A DNA stretch of 23,986 nucleotides, taken from NCBI RefSeq assembly GCF_000003605.2, contig NW_003149772.1:126545-150530 (forward strand), given 5' to 3'. Below the pieces are notes generated by a model. It had not been told where the DNA came from. It ran no database searches and worked only from the letters and a program-made list of their open reading frames with translations. The stretch comes from Saccoglossus kowalevskii (lineage: Eukaryota; Hemichordata; Enteropneusta; Harrimaniidae). Below, piece after piece: positions 10,941-20,602 of the stretch (positions are counted from its first letter, which is position 1; every line of letters starts with the position of its first letter). The position numbers and the translations under genes were made by a program.

Positions 10941-11274
10941 CAGATCTCGCCCCTTTATGCACAATTTCGTGTCGCAGCCTTTGCTATTACTAACTTCATT
11001 ATTTCCCAATCGACAAAATTGCGATGATCTTATATAGCGCCACCAGCCTTGATTTGAAACAAATTTATAAGAGAAAACCTACAAAGTTTCTGTATGTTAG
11101 GTATGCAGGTTTATTTTTGTTGATGACTGATTACTCTATTTTGAATATTTCGAATACGGTGTACAGTCGGAAGGGACATCGACGTAAAAATTACGGTCCC
11201 TCGTGCTGTTCCTATGCTCAGTACACCTAAACAATCAGAACATCCTAGGCATAGCGAGTAGCTGATTACCGAGA
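10941..11274. other. Non-coding stretch, possibly remainder of the repeat
   Basis: This is AT-rich sequence between the hAT-like fragment and the 37-bp palindrome. The open frame 11024-11230 has no recognisable domain. AGCGCCACCAG at about 11036 is only a loose partner for the CAGTGGCGG end. Confidence 0.4.
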
Positions 11275-11311
11275 GCTCAGACTAGTAATACAATGTATTA
11301 CTAGTCTGAGC
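11275..11311. repeat. Near-perfect 37-bp palindrome
   Basis: GCTCAGACTAGTAATACA, one central A, then the exact reverse complement TGTATTACTAGTCTGAGC. The arms are 18 bp with no mismatch. It lies just upstream of the reverse-transcriptase remnant. Perfect arms suggest either recent origin or selection. As RNA it would be a very stable hairpin, although a 1-base loop would open to three or more bases. Confidence 0.95.
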
Positions 11312-11334
11312 CGAGAGAGACCGAAAGAAGCTCA

Positions 11335-11740
11335 TTTAAAACTGACTCAGTCATACTTCCAATTTTGCAGTTACGCATCAGAGATATGGGGGTTCAAATA
11401 TTGCGGTTCAATTAAACGTGTTCAAAGAAAATGGCGTAGACCGCTACTTGGTGCACCTATTCACAAGGCGAACGAGGCTGTGTCAGGTGAATGTAGTCGA
11501 CTTACCATTGTTATCCACACTTTGAAGCGCGTCTGGATACTAAGGTTGCTTGAGATGTCCCTTTGAAAAATACAGAAACAAGCCTATTTTATGTAGCGCA
11601 ATTTGGCAAAGCAACATGTTGAATTGTTCGGGAAATTAGCAAATATAGAATACTTTTATCTCATTTTATTAAAAAAAGTTTCAGACATTTGAAAACAAGA
11701 ATTGATGATCAGTTGTAAAGAGTTAATCGCACAAATGTTC
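11335..11740 (+). pseudogene. Decayed non-LTR retrotransposon (LINE) reverse transcriptase, C-terminal part
   Basis: From 11372 the frame reads YASEIWGF, then about 10 residues on IKRVQRKWRRPLLG, then VSGECSRL and LKRVWILRLLEM, stopping at TGA 11564-11566. This is the usual order after the LINE reverse-transcriptase domain: a [YG]xSE[IV]WG block, a (I/V)xRxxxKF-type helix, an ELGR-type block and an RxxKYWLRLL-type block. Just upstream, in a different frame, DSVILPIL (from about 11347) matches the block normally preceding SEIWG, so one frameshift separates them. Further right, about 11668-11706, SFRHLKTRIDDQ resembles the FKQRLxDxF tail, again after stops. The catalytic YxDD part, endonuclease and 5' end are absent. 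It is a dead 5'-truncated copy; the exact clade is not decided. Confidence 0.8.
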
Positions 11741-12503
11741 ATATGTCCTGTAAATAAAACCCAAGTTAAGTATGTATTTATGCTTTAGGGGTTTACTTGA
11801 GCCAGAAAAATGTTGGCTTTCAACATATAACTACTCTTGTATTCAAATGTTTGCTTATTTTCGCTGATATTCACTTCTATTTAAACTGTTACTGGGAACT
11901 TGAAGACGATCTGGAATTCAATTCGTACCACGGTACACTGCAAAGTTTGTCAAACTAGAGACATAGAAGACAATTTCACTTTCCTTTAGTCTGCCCAACT
12001 CATTGTAACCGTAGAAGGAATTTGTACATTTCACCTCCAAACACTTTGAATAGCATACGCCTTTTAAGAACTTTATACAATTTTCAACAATGATCCACTC
12101 ATGCCGCAGTTGCTGACGTTGGTAACTGTCTTGTCAATTTCGAAAGCGCCCTCTATCATACTATTTACCCAGTTGCCAGATTTAAATTAGAAACATATAC
12201 AGTGACATATATAACCCGGCGTAAATGGTGATTTGATGTTTGATATGTCCAGGTTAATTCGACGAGGGAGTGAATTGAGTGGGATCTCAATTCGGGTATA
12301 AATTGTGCATGATGTGTTGGCTGTCATGCCATCATCCTCACTGAATCGAAACTTCAACTTGAATTTCTCGGTTTAGATATACAGTACTCCACTTCTCACG
12401 GTAGGAGGCTGGACCGACAAGCACGTTTGTGTTGTTGATTCATTTAAACTACTCTGGCTGCCAATAACAACGCAATGAATATTAAATTAAACAACGAGCA
12501 CAA

Positions 12504-12517
12504 CCCCCCCCCCCCCC
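12504..12517. repeat. C14 homopolymer
   Basis: A run of 14 C residues, hence G14 on the minus strand. It is a slippage-prone tract with potential to form G-quadruplex structures on the minus strand. Confidence 0.95.
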
Positions 12518-13462
12518 GGAAAATGTACAAACAAATCTCGATGAACGCTTTAACGCGAGCATCCTACTTCGAACGCACCGGCCGGCCGGCGTACTAAAGT
12601 AACACGCCCGCCGGCACCCACGTGATTTAAACGCACGTGCATAATTTAAATTTAGGTTGTCAGTTTGGTCTGTTAATTTTGGGGAGTTCATGTACCTACG
12701 GTGGGCAATATTGAGATGTATTGTGAACATGATATTACAGCGGTATTGTATTATTTATATTCAATGATGACTTAGACATTCGCGAGGAGGAAAGCCACCC
12801 CGGAAGTATTGAAAACTTAAAGAGGTCACTGTCTTCTTGTAAAATACTCAGCTAAGTGATGGAATGTCGCGTCATGTAAATTGTTTTCACGGATTAAGTC
12901 ATAGTCCCTGTGGACGCGTAGATCACACCCATGCCATACTATGTCGCAATACATTGGATTTCCAGAGAAATAAGTGGTGCACTCGCATCAGTTTGGCGGC
13001 AAAACCCCTGCGTTATCAAACCCGTTCCTCTGATTGGTTGAAACTGCCGCCCGGAAACTGAATATTCTATCCTTCGCTGGGGTGGTTCATTGCCCAGTAC
13101 TGACTGCATTACACGTTGAAGTGTTGATTGCTACATGAATTTAGACAATTTACGCATGTTTTGTCTTTCCTTCCAATGGTAATTAAACGGTTTATTATCT
13201 GTGCTTTTATTAGTCCCGTTAAAACTCGTTAATTACTGCAGTGTTTTATTTCGACTGAACATCAGTCGCACCACGACGCGACAACCTGATACAACTTAAA
13301 GCATTACGAATTTGCCAGTTTTCACACACTAAGTTCAACTATGTATGCACTGTAAACCGCATCAAAATGACAAAATTGAATCCGAAAAAGGTTAAAATTA
13401 TTTTTTCTGAAGGCAAACAACGATATTGCAGCGTATACGAGAGGGATTCCCATCATTCTGAG

Positions 13463-13470
13463 TGACGTCA
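13463..13470. promoter_or_regulatory. Palindromic CRE octamer
   Basis: This is an exact TGACGTCA. A further copy is at 5395-5402. No first exon is adjacent to either. Confidence 0.2.
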
Positions 13471-14244
13471 CTGCGGGTTTAGCAGAATCAAAGAGAGGCT
13501 GGGGAACACCACTGTTTAGTCTCGACCAAGGTCGAAGAAAAATGTGTGAAAAAGTGTAAACATATTCCATCATTACACGAAATTATAAGACAAAATATAG
13601 GCAATGATGTGTAACATAACTTGAACGCATTGAAAAAATTAGACGCAAAAATAAACGTGACGCAGAAGCAACATCGCCAGGTTCGGTCACCCGGCCTCGT
13701 CCAAGCATCTTCACATTTTTTGCAAAAAACGCAAGAAAACACCTATTCAGAATGTGGTGCCAGGACCGGGCGTTTTCACTGATACTGTGGTGTATTATTT
13801 TAAATAAGAAATATATGAGGTTCGTTTCTATAATTTGCGGACATCGCGTTCGCAGGGCCGAGCGCTGTGCATTGCGGGACAAATGAAAGAGCGTGTATTT
13901 TTAACTCGCAAGTACGCCCAAGTACGACATGACCCCGACATAAATCACAGAGGTTCAGAAAAACAAGCAAACTGATCAGATTCATATACAATTGGCGAGT
14001 TATGTAAAAGATGTCGACACAAAATGGGAACACAATCATTTTCAGTTCCATTTTCAGAATGACTGATCACGTCCCTGGCATCCCAATTCATCGTAGTTGG
14101 CTTGCCCAAGGCTGGTGAGTCACTGACAATCACTGGCCTATACGTAGTACATGTTTTACCTTCTTAATCAACATATACTGGTTAGCTTGCGATACGGTAA
14201 GTCCTAGATCTGGGCTATATATCTTGAAAATTGGAAGTACTCAC

Positions 14245-14405
14245 CGAAGGTAGTTCTGCCATGCCGACTGGAATGACCACCATGTTGATCCAATTCTTGT
14301 ATCGATATACGAGGATATCCATACCGTACGCCGTAGTTAGTAGTCCTACTTTGTAATCGAATTTCTCGATTTTACAATTTAAAGGGCATGAAGACGACGT
14401 CATCA
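14245..14405 (-). CDS. Candidate internal coding exon with GTGAGT donor, unrecognised
   Basis: Reading leftwards, the peptide includes KFDYKVGLLTTAYGMDILVY, then RYKNWINMVVIPVGMAELPS. The last codon, TCG (14247-14245), abuts GTGAGTAC, a strong donor, in phase 0; reading through gives a stop ten codons later. The peptide alternates hydrophobic and aromatic residues like a folded beta-rich segment, but I know no family with it. The acceptor is unclear: AATCGAG or ATTACAAAG are weak. An attempt to join it to downstream DSPALGKPTT-type sequence near 14122 fails on phase. Frames on the other strand are also open, so this may be chance. Confidence 0.2.
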
Positions 14406-14561
14406 TCACAAATCGATTGTTTGACGAATTTCAAGTTCGTGGGACAAACCACTGAACCAATATGAAGGGTTTAGGTTACTGTTCCATGTTGGTACCGATC
14501 CTACGTACGTGGCGTCGACATTGGCGTTAATCACGATGCGGACTGCAATGGATGCCGCCAT
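14406..14561 (-). CDS. Candidate short first exon or small ORF, unrecognised
   Basis: The ATG at 14561-14559 lies in GACATGGCG, a strong initiation context, with an in-frame TAG only two codons upstream. The 51-codon frame begins MAASIAVRIVINANVD and includes NLNPSYWFSGLSHELEIRQ, ending at TGA 14408-14406. It abuts the preceding candidate exon in another frame. A splice from inside it (GTACGT at about 14508, phase 2) does not match that exon's frame. It could be a small protein, a first exon with an unseen donor, or chance. Confidence 0.2.
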   Translation of the reverse strand: MAASIAVRIVINANVDATYVGSVPTWNSNLNPSYWFSGLSHELEIRQTIDL

Positions 14562-15688
14562 GTCCTATTTAAATTGTGATCGACTACTAAGCTGCTGGAG
14601 TTGATATCGTTACGTAATGACTGAAAAAACATCGAAACTTGTGGCGGCCAACCAGTATCCGTCAGCGTATCCAAACATTACGTCATTAAATTGTTTTTGA
14701 AATGACCAACTGTTACATAACAAATATAACTGTTTTTAATCTGTTTTTTATGTGAATATCTCTGCCCGTAACTCGTTTTTTTGAATAAACTAAAATTACA
14801 CAAAAATAATCAACAGAATTAACACATCATAGTTGTAAATACGCAAACTACACAGTTGTCGCGTGTCGTCGATGTTCTATAGTATTAGTAACTGACTGGC
14901 AGATAGGATTATCCAGACAAATATAGTCACGGAACATAACAATTGTTGAGGATAGACCGGATATGATCGATACACTGGTAGAAAACTTGCAATACTTTCG
15001 TAAACATATTTTTGATGTCACCGTGACCTTAGCTGCACCACAACACTTTTTTAGACACACGATTCAATCATTTGCTCCACAGTCTAGTTGAGTTTTCTAC
15101 TTTAGTCGTTTTTCAAGTTAAATAGAACAGAAGTGCACGAAAGGTCGGACAGAAGAATGCGTATAAACTCAATTTATGAAAAGAAAAAAATCTGACAGGG
15201 ACTGGCGCCTCATGGCGAGTCTCCGGGGTGGGCCTGCTCGGTGACACCAAGATTCCGAAAGCACCGTGGCGAATATTGTTCATGCCATGATTCCAGGGCG
15301 TTTTAGTTGTGGTTTATATAATCCATGCTCGATGTGCAAATGTTGCCCGATCAGAAGAGAAATACTGCTGCTGAAATGGATAAAAACAAAATTGAAAAGC
15401 ATTGTATATCGAATGAAAGTTGTAGTAAAAAATAATGTCAACATCAGTTTGACCTAGTTGACGCAAATCCGCTTATCTCTCTGCTATTCATATTATATAT
15501 CATGGAAATGACTGAATTCATATTGCTGGTGTATTTTTTTCGTAGTTATGTTGTAGAAACCTAAATAATCCGATTGTTAATAAGAGAAAACAATCAATTT
15601 GAAAACCACCTCTCGGTATTGATCGTGCCCTTTAACCTCGCGATCGACGGTAAACAAAAGAAACAGATATACGCCACTGATGTCATGC
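14562..15688. other. Intergenic, with one GC-rich patch
   Basis: Mostly AT-rich. At 15196-15290 a GC-rich patch (CTGGCGCCTCATGGCGAG...CCGGGGTGGGCC) stands out and is open in two plus frames for about 30 codons, but no domain is recognised. The minus-strand open frame at 14848-15060 is featureless. No promoter motif is certain. Confidence 0.45.
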
Positions 15689-15727
15689 TAGTTACAGGGC
15701 CACATCGCCGCCGTCGAAGAAGACAAG
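15689..15727 (+). promoter_or_regulatory. Presumed 5' leader of the 15728 gene
   Basis: An in-frame TAG at 15689-15691 precedes the ATG by 12 sense codons, fixing 15728 as the first in-frame ATG. The leader contains CATCGCCGCCGTCGAAG, GC-richer than its surroundings. No TATA box is seen just upstream. A CpG-rich stretch, CCTCGCGATCGACGG, lies at about 15636-15651. Confidence 0.35.
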
Positions 15728-15895
15728 ATGGCGCGTTACCGATTTCCAGGTCGACCCGGTCACAAATTTGGCCGATCAGGAGCCGTTTTCTCTGTTGAAG
15801 ATGCCCAAAATTTCAAGGATCCGACCTCTGTTTATGCAAGTGGTATTCTGCGCGGTCTGAAGAAATTTCGTGACCTTGTTGGTGACTCAGATGAC
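15728..15895 (+). CDS. First coding exon of an unrecognised gene
   Basis: The ATG lies in GACAAGATGGCG, close to the animal consensus, with A at -3 and G at +4. The frame is open for 56 codons and ends at GATGAC|GTGAGT, a consensus donor in phase 0. The N-terminus, MARYRFPGRPGHKFGRSGAV, is strongly basic with no hydrophobic core, so it is not a secretory signal. A short basic mitochondrial presequence is conceivable but it is Gly/Pro-rich. The second half (SVEDAQNFKDPTSVYASG, then ILRGLKKFRDLVGDSDD) looks like an amphipathic helix ending in an acidic cap. Codon use and GC content differ clearly from the AT-rich flanks. I do not recognise the family. The rest of the gene must lie to the right. 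Confidence 0.5.
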
Positions 15896-17740
15896 GTGAG
15901 TTGTAACCCTATTTTTCTTTCCAAATACCGACATACAAGCTGCCATGTTGTCCTTTCTTTGGGTTTTTAAAATACCAAAATTAAATCCACCCTTTAGCTA
16001 AAACCTGATCACTCCACCCTCTTAAGATCCCCAAATAACTAATTTTCACTAAATAGTCGATTTTGTGATTTTATGTTAGCGTTGTTAAGCGTGGTAGCGC
16101 TCCGAAAAATTGTATTTTTTCCGAGTTGCTGGGCGAACGAGTTCAGGCAACATCCGATCCAAAATGTGCTTGGGTTTGTGGGTGGGTCGAAAATAATTCA
16201 CAAAACAGAGCACAATCTGTGCATTGCCATTGTCTGAGGAATCGCACACTGGGTTGCGTTTCTGTATGATTTTCGTATTTTTCCAGTCTCATTGCGATTG
16301 GTATCGACTTGTCGCGTGAGGGAAGGCGGGAATTATAGAGCAAATGTGATCTAATTTTGGGGGTTGTTCTTGCATCACACGCAAGTGCAGTTCGTCGATG
16401 TGTGTACGAAACTAAACGTGTCATACATATGCTGTTTGGGCTTATATTAATTGACGTGCCACGACAAACACATCGCACGAATTTAAGCGAATAAATCAGA
16501 ACTGCAACGTAAATTTATTACTAACTAAAATTGGAATAACTTAATTATTATCAGTCCACAAGTGGTTTCCATTTTCACGTAAATGGCCTTGGCAGGGACA
16601 CGAGCATGTCACTTTATTGTAATATTGTGGATGAGTTCTTTACCACCTAAAATACAGTAACACATAATTTTTTTTTAAATTGACAGTTTGACAGAATTGA
16701 TTGTGTTGTTTACGCTGGAAGCTGATAATAGCAACTGGTTTTATTGCCCAGCAAGTGTTTAAAGTGTTGTATAATTTAGTAATTAATTTTTAAATCAATT
16801 AAATTAAATTCTAAATTTTTCAACTTGCAGTAACTTCACAAATTATATTTTTGATGCGTTATTAAAGTCGGTTTTCTCATTGTGAAAATAACATGCAATT
16901 GAGTTTTATTTTTGGTATTGTTTATCTAAGGGATTTGGTGTTTGAAAACCCTGAATAATCCTTTGGTTTGTCTAATAGTCAGACCAAATATAGAATGTCA
17001 GCGCTTCTAATCGTCGAAAAGAAAAACAAAACTGATAAGTCGGCACTCTTTGCGTATTCCTCGTGATCAATACGTCATGTGCATAATAGGCATGTTTCTC
17101 AAAATAGCTAATCGTGTTTTTTTTTTAGTCACATGGTACAATCACAGTTGCCATGAAATGTGTTCTCGGTTTGAGTGTGCTCAAACTTGCCGACATGTGT
17201 CAAAAAGCTTCAGTAACTTCATGACATGTTTTGTACAATGTTTTGTGCTGTTGTCAGAACCTGACAGTGTTGGTGTTTTTAGTCTGCATTGTCTGTCCAA
17301 TTGGGTGACCAGACTGCTGATAATAACCATGACGATTACACTCCAAAAAAAATGTATCTACCCAAACAATTGTCTGCGGTAATACGCCTTGTGTGTGGGA
17401 CCCTGTAAGGTCACACATCCAAGTAATTTTGTGGGTACAAGTTCATTTCCAATAATATTTTCTTGATTGTTTCTGCCCATAAAATACAAGCAGTTGCATG
17501 TTGTCCAAAACAGTGCCGAAGTAAATTTTTGTCACATTCACAACTTTTAATACTATATAATATTTTTGTAATTTTTCTACAATTTTGATTGAGGCTCGTG
17601 GCGTTTAGGAAATTACTTGCATCCGGTCCAAAATTATGAAAAAACATTTTAGAGAAAAAACATGAAAAATCATGGCGCTCAAGAGTCAACTTAATATTGG
17701 AAGGTATTACTGTTAATAGGACAAAAGCCAAGAAAGTGAG
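15896..17740 (+). other. Presumed intron 1 of the 15728 gene, left part
   Basis: It starts with the GTGAGT donor. The sequence becomes strongly AT-rich, with a low-complexity A/T stretch at 16783-16820. Open frames at 16143-16478 (minus), 17050-17382 (plus) and 17411-17731 (minus) carry no domain or coherent splice sites. CAACTTGCAG at about 16829 is acceptor-like but leads into a non-coding stretch. Confidence 0.4.
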
Positions 17741-18417
17741 TATTGTGGAATACTTTATTTTTGCTGGAATTAATTTTCGCTGAAAAGGCTTTTTGAGCGT
17801 TTTGTATGAAATTTATTTTCACTGATTTTTGATGAGTTTAATGTGAAATATAGGAAAAAAAGTATATTCGCTGGATTTTATTTTCACGGAATCATCCCTT
17901 CAGTGAAAATAGTGAAAATAAATTCCAAGTGAAAATAAAGTATTCTACAGTATATCAGTGCTCCATGAGATGTACTGCTAGCGAGGTAGTCTTACTAATT
18001 TAATTTGCATATAATTAAAATAACACCTGATCATTTGCCTGCCTAAAAAATCTGAGGAAAGGTAGGGGAGGGCGCTGTAAGTTGGTAACTTGGACTCTGA
18101 CCAAAACCTTCTTGTAAACAAATTCGAGTAGGTATGTAGCGAGGAAAACTGGCCGCCGTCTAAAGAATGCAGTTTCAACGTTATGGTACATGCATGTGTT
18201 CGATGGCAAACTATGATCGGTAAATCGCTTGAACTAATTTCCTCTATTTCCGCTGAAGAAATGATTCAGTGAAAATAAAATCTAGCGAATATACCCTTTT
18301 TCCTATATTTTACATTCAACTCGTCAAAAATCAGTGAAAATAAATTCTATACAAAACACCCAAAAACTCTTTTCAGCGAAAATTAATTCCAGCTAAAATA
18401 AAATATTTTACGGTATT
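17741..18417. mobile_element. Foldback element with ~180-bp inverted arms
   Basis: The left arm (17741 to about 17935) reads TATTGTGGAATACTTTATTT, then GCTGGAATTAATTTTCGCTG and on through TTTATTTTCACTGATTTTTG. The reverse complement of the right arm (about 18236-18417) begins TACCGTAAAATATTTTATTT and follows the same blocks in the same order to GAATCATTTCTTCAG. A third, shorter inverted copy of the tip (AAGTGAAAATAAAGTATTCTACAGTAT, about 17929-17955) closes the left part, so a ~215-bp MITE may be nested in the left half. The centre (17956-18235) is unrelated sequence with no transposase. TA at both outer edges could be a 2-bp target duplication. It is non-autonomous, inside a presumed intron. 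Confidence 0.75.
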
Positions 18418-19024
18418 TTGAGAAATGAGGGAAAGTTTGTATTTGTTTTTACTTCAGGCGTAGTAAAAATGCTTAGCTCATTACAGAAGTGTGCTTGTAG
18501 CTGGATTTCATCTCTTGCTAATCACCGACAGTTATATGCTTTTGAGTGACAGCTGTGATGGATGCATGTTAAATCTAAAACTGTATCACAAATAAACATG
18601 AGGCAATCCTACGTCAGTGTTGATATAGGCATGTGTGGACAGACGGGGGAGTGAAATCTTCGTTTGCTAATATTTTCTTTTTCATAGTTACTTGCCAGTG
18701 ATTACAATTTGTAACAAATTTAAATGCTTTATCGTAACCTTATTAAATAATGTTTTTTTTTTCTTTAATTTACTTTTCTGTCAGCCTTGACATGATATTT
18801 TTATCGAAATATTTCATCAGGAAATCTTGGTTGCTGCAGGTGAAAATGACATGATTTGTTGTTGCTGAGTCACAGCAATGATTCAGGAAGTCTCATCGTA
18901 TCATAATCATTCTGGGGTCAATTAGCGAGAAGGATTGAATAATCCGTTATTTAAATAAATTAAATATCACAACGGATATTGTGAAATTGTGTTTACCAGT
19001 AAAATAACATCAATTTAGACTCAA
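18418..19024. other. Intronic or intergenic AT-rich sequence
   Basis: No exon recognised. GGTTGCTGCAG followed by GTGAAAATG at about 18830-18850 is acceptor-like but opens no useful frame. There is a T-rich tract at about 18750. Confidence 0.45.
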
Positions 19025-19110
19025 ACTACTGTAAAATCTGTATTAGAAGCTGCAGCTTCTATTAAAATGGTACAATTCAACCGAGGGGATGCGGCTTCTA
19101 TGAGAGCATC
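19025..19110. repeat. Small palindromic repeat, MITE-like
   Basis: The segment starts AACTACTGTAAAATCTGTAT. An exact 18-bp palindrome, TAGAAGCTGCAGCTTCTA, is at 19044-19061. GCAGCTTCTATTAAAATGG (19052) recurs as GCGGCTTCTATGAGAGCAT (about 19092). The TACTGTAAAAT start resembles the tip of the foldback element at 17741-18417. It is probably a short repeat family, exact bounds unknown. Confidence 0.4.
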
Positions 19111-20527
19111 TACACATATGAGAAACAGTGAATTTTTATTCTCAAAAATGAGTATCCCTACGTATGAAGAATTTATGCTTTGTTGGTACTGAATTAGTGT
19201 ATCAATGTCCTTTTTATTAATTGGTACTTGCACACAAATGAACAGTGACATTTATTGATCTTCATGTTTCACCTTTCGTTCTCACCACTCGATGGAGCAC
19301 CCATTTATTACCTGTGGAATGTTAGCTTTTAAGAATTGGTAGCTGGATTTTCAGAAGTGTTTTTGTAATAATTTTTGTAATAATCTGTTCGCGATCAAAT
19401 TGAATTGAACCCATCAGATTGTATTGAACTGTTGTCAACAATATTGCTGCTATTTATAGTTTCACGAGTACGCTGTGATCAGACATGCGTATAGTGCTAC
19501 TTCACTTGTATTTAGTTGCGTGTAAGTGATTTATTACTGCTCTCTGCATTCTATTTCAACTATTAATTTTATAAATATAAGTACATTGCTTTATATTTGT
19601 TTTTTTGTGAGCACTGAGTATATATTCACTTTGTTAATGATTTGTAATATTTAAATGACATTAATCGCCTGTTGCACTATTTGAATACATTTATTGTTCT
19701 TGTATATGTGTACTCACGTTGCAGCAATTTGCGTCTATTGGCATGACTGATTTGGACATATGTGCTACCGTGCATATCAATTAGCGATATGCAATTTACA
19801 AAATGATGAAATTTCGCATGAAAAATTTTATTAATATTAAATTGCAATCTCTCCAAATGTGATTTAATGTTTATGTGAATTGATAATAACTCTCTTGAAA
19901 AATATCTGACATTTAAAACTTAAAACTTTGCAGTCGGTCGGGTCGGATGTGTCGGTGAAATTCACACGTTGAGATGCAAATTATCAATATTTGCTGAAAT
20001 CTTTGTTTCGGATTCTAGTTTACAGTATGCTACATTGCTATTGTATTGTTACACCCCAGTGCTCCGTTTCTGTGGTTAGTTCTGAACTATTATTAATGTT
20101 AAACTATGATTGTGCCCCAGGCCGTGCTTGATGTGCTCCATTTATTTATAAGGATTCGTGCAATGTAACTTACAAAGAAATGCTTAACAAGCTGTATAAT
20201 AATTAGGTTACAAAAAAAGATAAAAATTTGATATATAAACTTGTAGCAAAGAAAAAAATATATTGATTTATTCATTTAATACTGGTAGTCATTGGATTAA
20301 AGATGCATATTTTCCACTCACGCAATCATTTCCCGGGCTTCGGATTTTTTTCACAGACTCTGAAATCCAATCATTTACATGTGTTGAAAGGAATATGCAA
20401 GTTGTCCCACGAAAACTGATACTGGATTTTTTTTACATGGACTGATAATAGGAAATGTGAAACAGGACTGACTGCTTTATTTTCTCATACAAAAGAATTT
20501 CTTATAATTTGTTTTCCCACTGCCGGC
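19111..20527. other. AT-rich intronic or intergenic sequence
   Basis: There is no gene. It includes a 12-bp tandem duplication at 19360-19383. ACTTTGCAG followed by TCGGTCGGGTCGGATG at about 19933 is a GC-rich blip behind an acceptor-like AG, but its frame stops within 13 codons. The open frame 20263-20445 is featureless. Confidence 0.45.
19360..19383. repeat. 12-bp perfect tandem duplication
   Basis: TTTTTGTAATAA occurs twice head to tail with no mismatch, consistent with a recent local slippage event. Confidence 0.95.
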
Positions 20528-20547
20528 CGAGTGTGCAACCAACCATG

Positions 20548-20602
20548 GGAGTCAAACCCATAATCCCTCTGATATTTGGTGGACACACTAGTTTCTATGC
20601 CG
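20548..20602 (-). mobile_element. Possible tRNA-derived SINE fragment
   Basis: On the minus strand GGTTTGACTCC (20558-20548) matches the Pol III B-box consensus GGTTCGANTCC at all but one position. Upstream, CGGCATAGAAACTAGTG (20602-20586) resembles the first half of an A box. The spacing from A-box start to B-box start is 44 nt, normal for a tRNA. No cloverleaf can be folded convincingly, so a tRNA gene is excluded; a decayed SINE head is the better reading. The second half of the A box is poor. Confidence 0.3.

Larger units (their letters stand above)
11741..14244. other. Non-coding stretch
   Basis: No supportable exon was found. It includes a C14 run at 12504-12517, a small GC-rich patch with CCGGCCGGCCGG at about 12580-12615, an inverted CCAAT box (GATTGGTTGAA) near 13032 and a CRE octamer at 13463-13470. 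Minus-strand open frames over 13322-14133 overlap one another in different frames. A strong plus-strand GTAAGT at 14196 and GTGAGT at 14114 have no exon I can defend. Confidence 0.5.

Noticed and set aside
14000-14122. A minus-strand continuation (TGACTCACCAGCC..., peptide SPALGKPTTMNWDARD) as the exon after 14245
   Set aside because: The only good acceptor (GATTGTCAG|TGACTC) would put TGA in frame after the phase-0 donor at 14245, and alternative AGs also lead to a stop.
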